Part shown: positions 18,796 to 29,309 of the stretch, in pieces
Layout of the letters: every line of letters begins with the position of its first letter
Numbering within the stretch: position 1 is the first letter of the stretch
DNA from: Flavobacterium hercynium
GTDB taxonomy: Bacteria; Bacteroidota; Bacteroidia; Flavobacteriales; Flavobacteriaceae
NCBI RefSeq assembly: GCF_002217285.1
Contig: NZ_MUGW01000020.1
Coordinates: 62,001-126,000 of the forward strand
Reading direction: 5' to 3'
DNA length: 64,000 bases
Made by a program: the position numbers and the translations under genes
Notes under the pieces: generated by a model
What the model was told of the DNA's origin: nothing
The model's input: the letters and a program-made list of their open reading frames with translations, nothing else
The model's database searches: none

Positions 18796-19146
18796 ATGTC
18801 ATTAACAAAATCTGATAGAAGACAGAGAATTAGATTCAGAATTAGAAAATCGATTAGTGGTACTGCTACTAACCCAAGACTATCTGTATTTAGAAGTAAC
18901 AAAGAAATTTACGCTCAACTTATTGATGACGTAAATGGAGTTACTTTATTAGCTGCATCTTCAAGAGAAAAAGAAATAGGAAAAGGTACTAACGTTGAAG
19001 TAGCTGCTGCTGTTGGAAAACTAGTTGCGGAGAAAGCGTTAAAAGCTGGGATTGATACCATCACTTTCGATAGAGGAGGTTATTTATATCACGGTCGTAT
19101 TAAATCATTAGCAGAAGGCGCAAGAGCGGCTGGACTTAAATTCTAA
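18796..19146 (+). CDS. rplR: 50S ribosomal protein L18
   Basis: This 116-residue protein binds 5S rRNA together with L5 and L25. [38 protein letters not shown] and [20 protein letters not shown] are typical. Confidence 0.97.
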   Translation: MSLTKSDRRQRIRFRIRKSISGTATNPRLSVFRSNKEIYAQLIDDVNGVTLLAASSREKEIGKGTNVEVAAAVGKLVAEKALKAGIDTITFDRGGYLYHGRIKSLAEGARAAGLKF

Positions 19147-19152
19147 TATATT

Positions 19153-19674
19153 ATGTCTAAATACAAAAATGTAGAATTGGTAAAACCAAGTGGTCTTGAA
19201 CTTAAAGATCGTCTGGTAAGTGTTAATCGTGTTACTAAAGTTACAAAAGGTGGTAGAGCTTTCGGTTTTTCTGCTATTGTAGTTGTAGGTGATGAAAACG
19301 GAGTAGTTGGTCATGGATTAGGAAAATCTAAAGACGTTTCTGAAGCAATTGCGAAAGCAGTAGAAGATGCTAAGAAAAATTTAGTAAAAATTCCTTTGAA
19401 TGGACAATCTGTTCCTCACGAACAAAAAGGTAAATTTGGTGGTGCACGTGTATTCTTAATTCCTGCTTCTCATGGTACGGGAGTTATTGCTGGTGGAGCT
19501 GTTCGTTCAGTTCTTGAATCAGTAGGTATTCACGATGTATTATCTAAATCTCAAGGATCATCAAATCCTCATAACGTAGTGAAAGCAACTTTTGATGCTT
19601 TATTACAAATGAGAAGCGCTCATACTGTTGCAAAACAAAGAGGTGTTTCTTTAGAAAAAGTTTTTAAAGGTTAA
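19153..19674 (+). CDS. rpsE: 30S ribosomal protein S5
   Basis: This 173-residue protein is part of the mRNA entrance and affects decoding accuracy. The double-stranded-RNA-like N-terminal domain ([20 protein letters not shown]) and the C-terminal [20 protein letters not shown] are diagnostic. It lies six bases after rplR. Confidence 0.97.
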   Translation: MSKYKNVELVKPSGLELKDRLVSVNRVTKVTKGGRAFGFSAIVVVGDENGVVGHGLGKSKDVSEAIAKAVEDAKKNLVKIPLNGQSVPHEQKGKFGGARVFLIPASHGTGVIAGGAVRSVLESVGIHDVLSKSQGSSNPHNVVKATFDALLQMRSAHTVAKQRGVSLEKVFKG

Positions 19675-19686
19675 TTCAAGGAAATT

Positions 19687-19869
19687 ATGGCTAAATTATT
19701 AGTAAAACAAGTAAGAAGCAAAATCAACTGCCCTCTTTCTCAAAAAAGAGGTTTGGAAGCTTTAGGTCTACGTAAAATGGGACAAGTTGTAGAGCATGAT
19801 TCAAATCCTGCAATCCTTGGGATGATAAACAAAGTTAAACACTTAGTTTCTGTAGAAGAAGCTAAATAA
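19687..19869 (+). CDS. rpmD: 50S ribosomal protein L30
   Basis: This 60-residue protein has the bacterial ferredoxin-like fold of L30. [20 protein letters not shown] and [20 protein letters not shown] are typical. It lies between rpsE and rplO, as in other bacteria. Confidence 0.96.
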   Translation: MAKLLVKQVRSKINCPLSQKRGLEALGLRKMGQVVEHDSNPAILGMINKVKHLVSVEEAK

Positions 19870-19880
19870 CAAATACTGTT

Positions 19881-20333
19881 ATGAATTTAAGTAACTTACA
19901 ACCAGCTGAAGGGTCAACACACAATCAAAATAAAAGATTAGGTAGAGGAGAAGGTTCTGGAAAAGGTGGTACTTCTGCAAGAGGTCACAAAGGAGCAAAA
20001 TCTCGTTCTGGTTATTCTAAAAAGATTGGTTTTGAGGGAGGGCAAATGCCACTTCAAAGACGTGTGCCTAAGTTTGGTTTCACAAACATCAATCGTAAAG
20101 AATACGAAGGTGTTAATTTAGATACGCTTCAATTATTAGTAGACAATGGTGTGATTACTGATTCTGTTTCTATGACAGATTTCGTAGCAAATCGTCTAGC
20201 TACCAAAAATGAAATCGTAAAGATTTTAGGTAGAGGAGAATTGAAAGCAAAATTAAAAGTAACTGCCCACAAATTTACTGCTACTGCAAAAGCTGCTATC
20301 GAAGCTGCCGGAGGAGAAGCTGTAACTATATAA
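19881..20333 (+). CDS. rplO: 50S ribosomal protein L15
   Basis: This 150-residue late-assembly protein of the 50S subunit has the usual Gly/Arg-rich N-terminal extension (RLGRGEGSGKGGTSARGHKG) and the motif FEGGQMPLQRRVPKFGF. It lies 13 bases before secY. Confidence 0.97.
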   Translation: MNLSNLQPAEGSTHNQNKRLGRGEGSGKGGTSARGHKGAKSRSGYSKKIGFEGGQMPLQRRVPKFGFTNINRKEYEGVNLDTLQLLVDNGVITDSVSMTDFVANRLATKNEIVKILGRGELKAKLKVTAHKFTATAKAAIEAAGGEAVTI

Positions 20334-20346
20334 CTTATCTACTAAG

Positions 20347-21693
20347 ATGAAGAAATTTATTGAATCAATAAGTAATGTTTGGAAAATCGAAGAACTGAAA
20401 AATAGAATCTTAATTACATTAGGATTGCTTTTAGTATATCGTTTTGGTGCACACGTTACGCTTCCTGGAATTGACGCAACTCAATTAACAGGTTTAGCGG
20501 GACAAACTAAAAATGGTTTAGGATCTATCCTAGACATGTTTACAGGGGGTGCTTTCTCTAAAGCTTCAGTTTTTGCTTTAGGTATTATGCCTTATATTTC
20601 TGCATCTATTGTTGTTCAGTTAATGGGAATAGCTATTCCTTATTTGCAAAAACTTCAAAACGATGGAGAGAGTGGTAGAAAAAAGATTAATCAAATCACT
20701 CGTTGGTTGACTATAGCTATTACACTGGTTCAAGGTCCAACTTATATCTATAATTTATACAGAACATTACCTGGAAGTGCATTCTTACTAGGCTTTAATT
20801 CTCCTGAATTTTTGTTTTCTTCTGTTATTATCTTAGTTACTGGTACAATTTTTGCTATGTGGCTTGGAGAAAAAATTACGGATAAAGGTATTGGAAATGG
20901 AATTTCATTATTGATCATGGTTGGTATTTTGGCTCGCTTACCGCAAGCTTTTATACAAGAATTTACAACCAGAGTTACCAATAACAATGGAGGTCCGATG
21001 TTGTTAGTTATTGAGATTATTGTGTGGTTATTAGTGATCATTTCTTGTGTATTGCTTACAATGGCGGTACGCAGAATACCTGTTCAATATGCTCGTCGTA
21101 CTACGACAGGAGATTACGAACAAGATTTAGCTGGTGGTAATAGACAATGGATTCCTCTTAAGCTTAATGCTTCTGGAGTTATGCCAATTATTTTTGCTCA
21201 GGCAATTATGTTTATTCCTGCAGCTGTAGCTGGATTATCTAAATCAGATACATCACAATCTATCGTTGGAGCATTTAGTAATATATTTGGGTTTTGGTAT
21301 AATTTTGTATTTGCAACTTTAATTATTGTATTTACATTTTTCTATACTGCAATCACAGTACCTACTAATAAAATGGCTGATGATTTAAAAAGAAGTGGTG
21401 GTTTTATTCCTGGCGTACGTCCGGGTGCTGAAACTTCAGACTTTCTTGATAAAGTGATGTCTTTAATAACTTTCCCAGGATCTTTATTCCTTGCTTTGAT
21501 TGCTGTATTCCCAGCGATTGTTGTAAGTATTATGGATGTACAACAATCTTGGGCAATGTTTTTTGGAGGTACCTCATTAATAATTATGGTTGGAGTTGCG
21601 ATAGATACTATTCAACAAATCAATTCATATTTGTTAAACAAACATTATGATGGTTTAATGAAGACTGGTAAAAATAGAAAAGCAGTAGCTTAA
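20347..21693 (+). CDS. secY: Protein translocase subunit SecY
   Basis: This 448-residue inner-membrane protein is the channel of the Sec translocon, working with SecE, SecG and SecA. Ten membrane helices are recognisable. The plug region follows TM1 ([20 protein letters not shown]), and the cytoplasmic loops contain [12 protein letters not shown] and the SecA/ribosome-contact loop [13 protein letters not shown]. It is embedded in the spc cluster between rplO and infA. The adk and map genes that often follow secY are absent. Confidence 0.97.
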   Translation: MKKFIESISNVWKIEELKNRILITLGLLLVYRFGAHVTLPGIDATQLTGLAGQTKNGLGSILDMFTGGAFSKASVFALGIMPYISASIVVQLMGIAIPYLQKLQNDGESGRKKINQITRWLTIAITLVQGPTYIYNLYRTLPGSAFLLGFNSPEFLFSSVIILVTGTIFAMWLGEKITDKGIGNGISLLIMVGILARLPQAFIQEFTTRVTNNNGGPMLLVIEIIVWLLVIISCVLLTMAVRRIPVQYARRTTTGDYEQDLAGGNRQWIPLKLNASGVMPIIFAQAIMFIPAAVAGLSKSDTSQSIVGAFSNIFGFWYNFVFATLIIVFTFFYTAITVPTNKMADDLKRSGGFIPGVRPGAETSDFLDKVMSLITFPGSLFLALIAVFPAIVVSIMDVQQSWAMFFGGTSLIIMVGVAIDTIQQINSYLLNKHYDGLMKTGKNRKAVA

Positions 21694-21700
21694 TATATTC

Positions 21701-21916
21701 ATGGCAAAACAATCAGCAATAGAACAAGACGGATCGATCATTGAAGCATTATCTAATGCAATGTTCCGTGTAGAGTTAGAAAATGGACATATTGTAATTG
21801 CTCATATTTCGGGAAAAATGCGAATGCATTATATCAAATTATTACCTGGTGATAAAGTGAAACTGGAAATGAGTCCTTACGATTTGTCAAAAGCAAGAAT
21901 TACTTATCGATATTAA
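21701..21916 (+). CDS. infA: Translation initiation factor IF-1
   Basis: This 71-residue OB-fold protein binds the 30S A site during initiation. [20 protein letters not shown] and [20 protein letters not shown] are diagnostic. It starts seven bases after secY. Confidence 0.97.
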   Translation: MAKQSAIEQDGSIIEALSNAMFRVELENGHIVIAHISGKMRMHYIKLLPGDKVKLEMSPYDLSKARITYRY

Positions 21917-21927
21917 AGATATTCAAT

Positions 21928-22044
21928 ATGAAAGTTAGAGCATCAGTAAAAAAGAGAAGTGCCGAGTGCATTATCGTGCGTAGAAAAGGGAGATTGTACG
22001 TAATAAACAAAAAGAATCCTAGATTTAAACAAAGACAAGGATAA
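21928..22044 (+). CDS. rpmJ: 50S ribosomal protein L36, zinc-free form
   Basis: This 38-residue protein begins [20 protein letters not shown] and ends in KQRQG, the pattern of L36. The zinc-binding form has three Cys and one His. Here only Cys14 remains and the others are Ser, Asn and Phe, so it is the C-minus form. It lies 11 bases after infA and two before rpsM, the standard position, which supports the call despite the small size. Confidence 0.95.
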
Positions 22045-22046
22045 TT

Positions 22047-22421
22047 ATGGCAAGAATAGCAGGGGTAGATATCCCAAAAAATAAGAGAGGTGTTATAGCA
22101 CTTACCTACATCTTTGGATTAGGAAGAAGTAGAGCTATTGAGATTTTAGAAAAAGCTCAAGTTAGCCAAGATAAAAAAGTTCAAGATTGGAATGATGATG
22201 AGATCGGAGCAATTCGTGATGCTGTTTCATTTTACAAAATTGAAGGAGAATTACGTTCTGAAGTTTCTTTAAACATCAAACGTTTAATGGATATTGGTTG
22301 TTATAGAGGTATCCGTCATAGATCTGGTCTTCCTTTAAGAGGGCAAAGAACTAAAAACAACTCTAGAACAAGAAAAGGTAAAAGAAAAACTGTTGCTAAC
22401 AAGAAAAAAGCAACTAAATAA
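22047..22421 (+). CDS. rpsM: 30S ribosomal protein S13
   Basis: This 124-residue protein of the 30S head contacts the P-site tRNA and L5. [20 protein letters not shown], the helix-two-turn-helix region and [20 protein letters not shown] are diagnostic. It opens the alpha cluster. Confidence 0.97.
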   Translation: MARIAGVDIPKNKRGVIALTYIFGLGRSRAIEILEKAQVSQDKKVQDWNDDEIGAIRDAVSFYKIEGELRSEVSLNIKRLMDIGCYRGIRHRSGLPLRGQRTKNNSRTRKGKRKTVANKKKATK

Positions 22422-22429
22422 TAAGTAAT

Positions 22430-22813
22430 ATGGCTAAAGCAACTGCAAAAAAACGTAAAGTTATCGTTGAATCAACGGGTGAAGCTCATATTTCTGCCAC
22501 TTTCAACAACATTATCATTTCTTTGACTAATAAGAAAGGTGAAGTTATTTCTTGGTCTTCAGCTGGTAAAATGGGTTTCAGAGGTTCTAAAAAGAATACT
22601 CCGTACGCAGCTCAAATGGCAGCAGAAGATTGTAGTAAAGTAGCTCTTGAGGCAGGACTTAAAAAAGTTAAAGTTTATGTAAAAGGACCAGGAAACGGAC
22701 GTGAGTCTGCTATCCGTTCTATTCATAACGGTGGAATTGAAGTTACTGAAATTATCGATGTAACTCCAATGCCTCACAACGGATGTCGTCCTCCAAAGAG
22801 ACGTAGAGTTTAA
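22430..22813 (+). CDS. rpsK: 30S ribosomal protein S11
   Basis: This 127-residue platform protein contacts the Shine-Dalgarno region of 16S r[18 protein letters not shown] sequence, [20 protein letters not shown] and the C-terminal [18 protein letters not shown] are diagnostic. Confidence 0.97.
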   Translation: MAKATAKKRKVIVESTGEAHISATFNNIIISLTNKKGEVISWSSAGKMGFRGSKKNTPYAAQMAAEDCSKVALEAGLKKVKVYVKGPGNGRESAIRSIHNGGIEVTEIIDVTPMPHNGCRPPKRRRV

Positions 22814-22835
22814 TTTTATTTATTATAGTATAAAC

Positions 22836-22889
22836 AAGGTAGAATATAGATTATCGAAGGATTTGACCTGAATTCATAATCTCTACCTT
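22836..22889 (+). promoter_or_regulatory. Structured region in front of rpsD
   Basis: AAGGTAG (22836-22842) pairs with CTACCTT (22883-22889) and, after a 5-base bulge, AGATTAT (22848-22854) pairs with ATAATCT (22876-22882). A 21-base loop remains. The structure fills most of the 94-base rpsK-rpsD gap and ends 18 bases before the rpsD ATG. S4 is the classical autoregulator of this operon, so an S4-responsive element is a reasonable but unproven reading. Confidence 0.5.
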
Positions 22890-22907
22890 AAATTTAATTT
22901 TTTAGAA

Positions 22908-23513
22908 ATGGCAAGATATACTGGTCCAAAAACTAGAATTGCTCGTAAATTTGGCGAAGCAATCTTCGGAGATGATAAATCTTTCGAAAAAAGAAATTAC
23001 CCACCTGGACAACACGGGATGGCTAAAAAAAGAGGTAAAAAATCTGAGTACGCTGTTCAGTTAATGGAAAAGCAAAAAGCTAAATATTCTTACGGAATTT
23101 TAGAAAAACAATTCAGAAATTTATTCAAAAAAGCATCAGCTACTAAAGGTGTTACTGGTGAAGTTCTTTTACAATTATGTGAAGCAAGATTAGATAACGT
23201 GGTATTTAGAATGGGTATTGCTCCTTCTAGAAGAGGTGCTAGACAATTAGTTTCGCACAGACACGTTACTGTAAATGGTGAAGTTGTAAATATCGCTTCT
23301 TACCACCTTAAACCTGGTGATAAAGTTGCAGTTCGTGAAAAATCTAAATCTTTAGAAGCTATCGAACGTTCTTTATCAAATTCAAGTCATGTTTATGAAT
23401 GGATTACTTGGAACAATGATCTTAAAGAAGGAACTTTCGTTTCTGTACCTGCAAGACTTCAAATTCCAGAAAACATTAAAGAACAATTAATCGTAGAGTT
23501 GTACAACAAATAA
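22908..23513 (+). CDS. rpsD: 30S ribosomal protein S4
   Basis: This 201-residue primary 16S rRNA binding protein starts 30S body assembly. [20 protein letters not shown], the S4 RNA-binding fold ([30 protein letters not shown]) and the C-terminal [10 protein letters not shown] are typical. The N-terminal zinc cysteines of some S4 proteins are missing. It follows a structured 94-base leader, whereas other genes here are packed within a few bases. Confidence 0.97.
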   Translation: MARYTGPKTRIARKFGEAIFGDDKSFEKRNYPPGQHGMAKKRGKKSEYAVQLMEKQKAKYSYGILEKQFRNLFKKASATKGVTGEVLLQLCEARLDNVVFRMGIAPSRRGARQLVSHRHVTVNGEVVNIASYHLKPGDKVAVREKSKSLEAIERSLSNSSHVYEWITWNNDLKEGTFVSVPARLQIPENIKEQLIVELYNK

Positions 23514-23534
23514 TAATTGACTTAGTCGAAATTT

Positions 23535-24527
23535 ATGGCAATATTTAATTTTCAAAAGCCCGATAAAGTTATCATGATCGATTCAACCGATTTTGAAGGT
23601 AAATTCGAATTTAGACCTTTAGAACCTGGTTATGGATTGACAGTTGGTAATGCACTTAGAAGAGTTTTGCTTTCAGCATTAGAAGGTTATGCAATTACAT
23701 CTGTTCGTATCGAGGGTGTAGATCATGAGTTTTCTACTATTTCAGGTGTTGTTGAGGATGTTACCGAAATTATACTTAATCTGAAGCAAGTGCGTTTCAA
23801 ACGTCAAATTGAAGATATAGATAATGAAGCAGTTACTATTTCTGTTTCTGGTAAAGATCAATTAACGGCAGGTGATTTTCAAAAATTTATTTCAGGTTTT
23901 CAAGTACTGAATCCAGACCTTGTTATCTGTAATTTAGATTCAAAAATCAAATTGAATTTCGATTTAACGATCGAAAAAGGTAGAGGATATGTTCCTGCTG
24001 AGGAGAACAAAAAACAGAATGCTGCAATTGGTACTATTTTTACAGACTCTATTTTTACTCCGGTAAAAAATGTAAAATATGCGATTGAAAACTTCCGTGT
24101 TGAGCAAAAAACAGATTACGAAAAATTAGTTTTTGAAATCAAAACTGATGGATCTATTAATCCAAAAGATGCTCTTACTGAAGCTGCTAAAGTTTTAATT
24201 CACCACTTCATGTTATTTTCTGACGAAAGAATTACACTCGAGGCTGACGAAATTGCACAAACAGAATCGTATGATGAAGAGTCATTGCATATGAGACAAT
24301 TGCTTAAAACTAAGCTTGTTGATATGGATTTATCTGTGAGAGCATTAAATTGCTTGAAAGCGGCTGAAGTTGATACACTTGGTGATTTAGTATCGTTCAA
24401 TAAAAATGACCTAATGAAATTCCGTAATTTTGGTAAAAAATCTTTAACTGAACTTGATGAACTTGTTGCAGTTAAAAATTTAACTTTCGGAATGGATTTA
24501 GCTAAATACAAATTAGATAAAGAATAA
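23535..24527 (+). CDS. rpoA: DNA-directed RNA polymerase subunit alpha
   Basis: This 330-residue subunit dimerises to start RNA polymerase assembly and contacts activators and UP elements. The N-terminal domain (about 1-230) carries [21 protein letters not shown] linker follows, and the C-terminal domain (about 255-325) has two helix-hairpin-helix motifs ([36 protein letters not shown]). It lies between rpsD and rplQ. Confidence 0.97.
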   Translation: MAIFNFQKPDKVIMIDSTDFEGKFEFRPLEPGYGLTVGNALRRVLLSALEGYAITSVRIEGVDHEFSTISGVVEDVTEIILNLKQVRFKRQIEDIDNEAVTISVSGKDQLTAGDFQKFISGFQVLNPDLVICNLDSKIKLNFDLTIEKGRGYVPAEENKKQNAAIGTIFTDSIFTPVKNVKYAIENFRVEQKTDYEKLVFEIKTDGSINPKDALTEAAKVLIHHFMLFSDERITLEADEIAQTESYDEESLHMRQLLKTKLVDMDLSVRALNCLKAAEVDTLGDLVSFNKNDLMKFRNFGKKSLTELDELVAVKNLTFGMDLAKYKLDKE

Positions 24528-24530
24528 TTC

Positions 24531-24548
24531 AATCCGCCGCGGCGGATT
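24531..24548. repeat. Perfect 18-bp GC-rich palindrome between rpoA and rplQ
   Basis: AATCCGCCGCGGCGGATT is its own reverse complement, with no loop bases. It stands three bases after the rpoA stop codon in otherwise AT-rich DNA. It could be a protein-binding site, an RNA-processing hairpin or a scattered palindromic repeat. It lacks a T tract, so it is not a standard terminator. Confidence 0.75.
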
Positions 24549-24563
24549 AAATTTAAAATAGCA

Positions 24564-25055
24564 ATGAGACACGGAAAAAAATTCAATCACTTAAGCAGAC
24601 AGACTGGACATAGAAAAGCTATGCTAGCTAATATGGCTTGTTCTCTTATTGAGCACAAACGTATTAACACTACTGTTGCTAAAGCTAAAGCGCTTAAACA
24701 ATTCGTTGAGCCTTTAATTACAAAATCAAAGGAAGATACGACTCACAATCGTCGTATTGTTTTTGCTTACTTACGTAGCAAATATGCTGTAACTGACTTG
24801 TTCAGAGATGTAGCTGCTAAAGTTGGTGATCGTCCAGGTGGATACACTCGTATCATTAAAGTTGGAAATCGTTTGGGAGATAATGCTGATATGGCAATGA
24901 TCGAACTTGTAGATTTCAATGAACTTTACAATGGAGGTAAAAAAGAAGTTAAAAAAGCAAAAAGCCGTCGTGGTGGTAAAGCAAAAAAAGCTGAGGAGAC
25001 TACTCCTGAAGCTCCAGCTGCTGAGTCTGAATCGACTACTGAAGCTTCTGAATAA
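24564..25055 (+). CDS. rplQ: 50S ribosomal protein L17
   Basis: The first 120 or so residues are the L17 core ([38 protein letters not shown]), a protein near the exit tunnel. The remaining 40 residues form a Lys-rich then Ala/Glu/Ser/Thr-rich tail, giving 163 residues in total against about 127 in enterobacteria. Such tails are common in this phylum. It is the last gene of the ribosomal block and is followed by a terminator. Confidence 0.97.
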   Translation: MRHGKKFNHLSRQTGHRKAMLANMACSLIEHKRINTTVAKAKALKQFVEPLITKSKEDTTHNRRIVFAYLRSKYAVTDLFRDVAAKVGDRPGGYTRIIKVGNRLGDNADMAMIELVDFNELYNGGKKEVKKAKSRRGGKAKKAEETTPEAPAAESESTTEASE

Positions 25056-25083
25056 TTATGAAAGTAATGATTCTATAATAATC

Positions 25084-25119
25084 AAGGATAAACTAATTTT
25101 TAGTTTATCCTTTTTTTTT
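25084..25119 (+). terminator. Rho-independent terminator after rplQ
   Basis: A 12-bp stem (AAGGATAAACTA/TAGTTTATCCTT) with a 5-base loop runs into nine T residues. It closes the long ribosomal-protein cluster. Confidence 0.93.
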
Positions 25120-25193
25120 GATTTTTTTTGAGTAGAATTTAACTTATATTAGGAATAGAGTTTGAATTTTATGAACAAAAGAATTAATTTTTT

Positions 25194-25224
25194 TTGGAGT
25201 CACTATTTTAAAGAAGTAAATTTG
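25194..25224 (+). promoter_or_regulatory. Promoter of carA
   Basis: TTG at 25194-25196 and TAAATTTG at 25217-25224 are 20 bases apart, a full match to the Bacteroidetes promoter. The predicted leader before carA is about 75 bases. Confidence 0.75.
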
Positions 25225-25304
25225 CAGAGTATCTAATTACAAGTAAAAATTTGAAGCATGAATTTTTACATGACAATTAAAAAGAAAACAACATAAATTA
25301 AATA

Positions 25305-26423
25305 ATGAAGTACACAACAAGACAAAGCGCCATTTTATTATTAAGTGATGGAACCATTTTTCATGGAAAGTCTATAGGTATTAGCGGAAAAACTTTTGGA
25401 GAGGTTTGCTTTAATACCGGGATGACGGGATATCAGGAGATTTTTACAGATCCTTCCTATTTTGGTCAAATCATGGTTGCTACCAATGCTCATATTGGAA
25501 ATTATGGTGTTAATGATTTAGAAATCGAATCAGATAGCGTTAAAATTGCTGGATTAGTTTGTAAAAACTTCAGCTTTAACTACTCAAGAGTGGATTCAAC
25601 AGGAAGTCTAGAAGATTATTTTGCAAAACAGAATTTGATCTGTATTTCTGACGTTGACACTAGAGCTCTTGTTAGTTACATTCGTGACAATGGAGCGATG
25701 AATGCTGTTATTTGTACAGACGGAACTTCAATTGAAGATTTAAAAATAGAATTGGCAAACGTGCCAAACATGGAAGGTTTAGAGTTGGCGTCAAAAGTTT
25801 CAACTACTGAACCTTATTTTTTTGGTGATGAGAATGCAACATATAAAATTTCTGCTTTAGATTTAGGTATTAAAAAGAACATCTTAAGAAATCTTGCTAA
25901 AAGAGATTGTTACATTAAGGTGTTTCCATATAACTCAAGTTATAAAGATTTAGCAGAATTTAATCCTGATGGATATTTCTTGTCAAACGGACCTGGAGAT
26001 CCAGATCCTCTGTTTGGAGCTATTGAAGTAGCTAAAGAAATTATAAAGAATAATAATCCTTTATTTGGGATTTGTTTAGGACATCAGGTTATTGCTTTAG
26101 CAAATGGTGTTCAAACTTATAAAATGTTTGGCGGACATCGTGGGATTAATCACCCTGTTAAAAACATTATTACTGGTAAAGGTGAAATTACGTCGCAAAA
26201 TCATGGTTTCGCAGTTAAAAGAGAAGCTTTAGAAGGTCATCCGGAATTAGAGATAACACATGTTCATTTAAATGATGATACAGTTGCAGGTATGAGAATG
26301 AAAAACAAAAACTGTTTTTCAGTTCAATATCATCCGGAAGCTAGCCCGGGACCTCATGATTCCTCTTATTTATTTGATCAATTTATAGACAATATAAAAC
26401 TGGCTACCGCTAAAACGATGTAG
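25305..26423 (+). CDS. carA: Carbamoyl-phosphate synthase small subunit (glutamine amidotransferase)
   Basis: This 372-residue subunit hydrolyses glutamine and delivers ammonia to CarB for carbamoyl phosphate, the precursor of arginine and pyrimidines. The N-terminal CPSase domain (about 1-150) is followed by a class I glutaminase domain. That domain has the nucleophile motif FGICLGHQV and the His/Glu pair in VQYHPEASPGPHD. No carB is present in the window, so the two subunits are encoded apart. The gene has its own promoter and precedes eno by 102 AT-rich bases without an obvious terminator. Confidence 0.96.
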   Translation: MKYTTRQSAILLLSDGTIFHGKSIGISGKTFGEVCFNTGMTGYQEIFTDPSYFGQIMVATNAHIGNYGVNDLEIESDSVKIAGLVCKNFSFNYSRVDSTGSLEDYFAKQNLICISDVDTRALVSYIRDNGAMNAVICTDGTSIEDLKIELANVPNMEGLELASKVSTTEPYFFGDENATYKISALDLGIKKNILRNLAKRDCYIKVFPYNSSYKDLAEFNPDGYFLSNGPGDPDPLFGAIEVAKEIIKNNNPLFGICLGHQVIALANGVQTYKMFGGHRGINHPVKNIITGKGEITSQNHGFAVKREALEGHPELEITHVHLNDDTVAGMRMKNKNCFSVQYHPEASPGPHDSSYLFDQFIDNIKLATAKTM

Positions 26424-26501
26424 TTAATAAATAAAGCTGTTTAATAGTGACAACACGTTTTTTCTATTAAATTTTTTTATAATTTCGAAAAATATATATA
26501 A

Positions 26502-27818
<1,317 letters not shown>

Positions 27819-27842
27819 TCATTAGAAACATAGCTTAATTAG

Positions 27843-27874
27843 ACCATCCGTTCTCAACGGATGGTTTTTTTTTT
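27843..27874 (+). terminator. Rho-independent terminator after eno
   Basis: A 10-bp stem (ACCATCCGTT/AACGGATGGT) with a CTC loop is followed by ten T residues. Confidence 0.95.
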
Positions 27875-27927
27875 GACTTTTAACAAATTCATAGCAGTAT
27901 TCTTTTTTAAATTAGTTTTATATTCCT

Positions 27928-27935
27928 TAGATTTG
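27928..27935 (+). promoter_or_regulatory. -7 element upstream of gltA
   Basis: TAGATTTG matches TAnnTTTG and lies 35 bases before the gltA ATG. No TTG is seen at the expected distance upstream, so the call rests on one box and on position between a terminator and a gene. Confidence 0.45.
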
Positions 27936-27970
27936 GTAAATTATAATTTAAGATTTATTTCCCATATATT

Positions 27971-29248
27971 ATGTCAAAAATAGCTACATTAGAAGTAGAT
28001 GGTCAAAAAATTGAACTTCCGGTAATCACAGGAAGCGAAAATGAATCAGCTATCGATATTAACAAATTACGTGATTTAACAGGTATTATTACTATTGATC
28101 CTGGGTACAAAAACTCTGGTTCATGTAAAAGTGAAATCACTTTTTTAGATGGAGAATTAGGAATTCTTCGTTACAGAGGATATTCAATTGAAGATTTAGC
28201 TGAAAAAGCTAGTTTTCTAGAAGTCTCTTATCTATTAATTTTTGGAGAATTACCAACAGCTCAGGAATTAGAGCAATTTGAAAATGGTATTAAAAAACAT
28301 ACTTTGGTAAACGAAGAGATGAAAAATATCATTGACGGTTTTCCAAAGACAGCTCACCCAATGGGCGTTTTATCTGCTTTAACAAGTGCTTTAACAGCAT
28401 TTAATCCAAAGTCAGTAAACGTTGACAATGAAAAAGAAATGTATGAGGCTATTTGCAAAACAATGGGTAAATTTCTTGTGATTGCAACATGGACATATAG
28501 AAAATCTATGGGTTATCCTTTAAATTATTATGATAATACAAAAGGATATGTAGAGAACTTTATGCATTTGATGTTTCAACTGCCTACAGGTCCATATACA
28601 GCAAATCCAGTAGTTATCGATGCATTAGATAAATTGTTTATTCTTCATGCAGATCACGAACAAAACTGTTCTACTTCTACAGTAAGAATGGTTGGATCAT
28701 CTCATGCAGGTTTATTCGCTTCAATTTCTGCAGGAGTTTCTGCGTTATGGGGGCCACTTCATGGAGGTGCTAATCAGGCAGTTCTTGAAATGTTAGAAGA
28801 AATTAATAAAGATGGTGGTGATACGGATAAATTCTTAGCGAAAGCAAAAGATAAAAACGATCCTTTCCGTCTAATGGGATTTGGTCACAGAGTTTACAAA
28901 AACTTTGATCCAAGAGCGAAAATTATTAAAAAAGCAGCTAAAGAAGTGTTAGAAACTTTAGGTGTTGAAGATCCAATCTTAGAAATAGCTAAAAAACTTG
29001 AAGCTGCAGCTCTTGAAGACGATTACTTCAAATCAAGAAATTTATATCCAAATGTTGATTTTTACTCTGGAATTATCTACAGAGCATTAGGTATTCCAAC
29101 AGATATGTTTACTGTAATGTTTGCTATCGGAAGATTACCAGGCTGGATTGCACAATGGAAAGAAATGCGCGAAAATAAAGAACCAATCGGAAGACCAAGA
29201 CAGATTTATACTGGACATCCTCTGAGAGACTTTAAGTCTAACAAATAA
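27971..29248 (+). CDS. gltA: Citrate synthase
   Basis: This 425-residue enzyme condenses oxaloacetate with acetyl-CoA to start the tricarboxylic acid cycle. The catalytic regions are clear: LHADHEQNCSTSTVRMVGSS, WGPLHGGANQAVLEML and FRLMGFGHRVYKNFDPRA, with the aspartate in NVDFYSGI. The small N-terminal beta domain seen in the hexameric type (KIATLEVDGQKIELPVITGS) is present. It is flanked by terminators on both sides and so forms a single-gene unit. Confidence 0.96.
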   Translation: MSKIATLEVDGQKIELPVITGSENESAIDINKLRDLTGIITIDPGYKNSGSCKSEITFLDGELGILRYRGYSIEDLAEKASFLEVSYLLIFGELPTAQELEQFENGIKKHTLVNEEMKNIIDGFPKTAHPMGVLSALTSALTAFNPKSVNVDNEKEMYEAICKTMGKFLVIATWTYRKSMGYPLNYYDNTKGYVENFMHLMFQLPTGPYTANPVVIDALDKLFILHADHEQNCSTSTVRMVGSSHAGLFASISAGVSALWGPLHGGANQAVLEMLEEINKDGGDTDKFLAKAKDKNDPFRLMGFGHRVYKNFDPRAKIIKKAAKEVLETLGVEDPILEIAKKLEAAALEDDYFKSRNLYPNVDFYSGIIYRALGIPTDMFTVMFAIGRLPGWIAQWKEMRENKEPIGRPRQIYTGHPLRDFKSNK

Positions 29249-29255
29249 AATACTG

Positions 29256-29285
29256 AAAGCTTCACTTAATGTGAAGCTTTTTTTA
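29256..29285 (+). terminator. Rho-independent terminator after gltA
   Basis: A 10-bp stem (AAAGCTTCAC/GTGAAGCTTT) with a TTAAT loop is followed by a T tract. The T tract touches the -7 element (29284-29291) of the next gene. Confidence 0.92.
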
Positions 29286-29291
29286 TATTTG
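29284..29291 (+). promoter_or_regulatory. -7 element for the amidinohydrolase gene at 29310
   Basis: TATATTTG matches TAnnTTTG and lies 18 bases before the ATG. The -33 region would fall in the gltA terminator hairpin, and no TTG is seen there. Confidence 0.4.
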
Positions 29292-29309
29292 CTCAAAATC
29301 TATTAAATT

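Noticed and set aside
25171..25236. A 21-codon open frame upstream of carA beginning MNKRINFFWSHYF
   Set aside because: It overlaps both boxes of the carA promoter, so it would not be transcribed in full; its composition reflects the AT-rich promoter.
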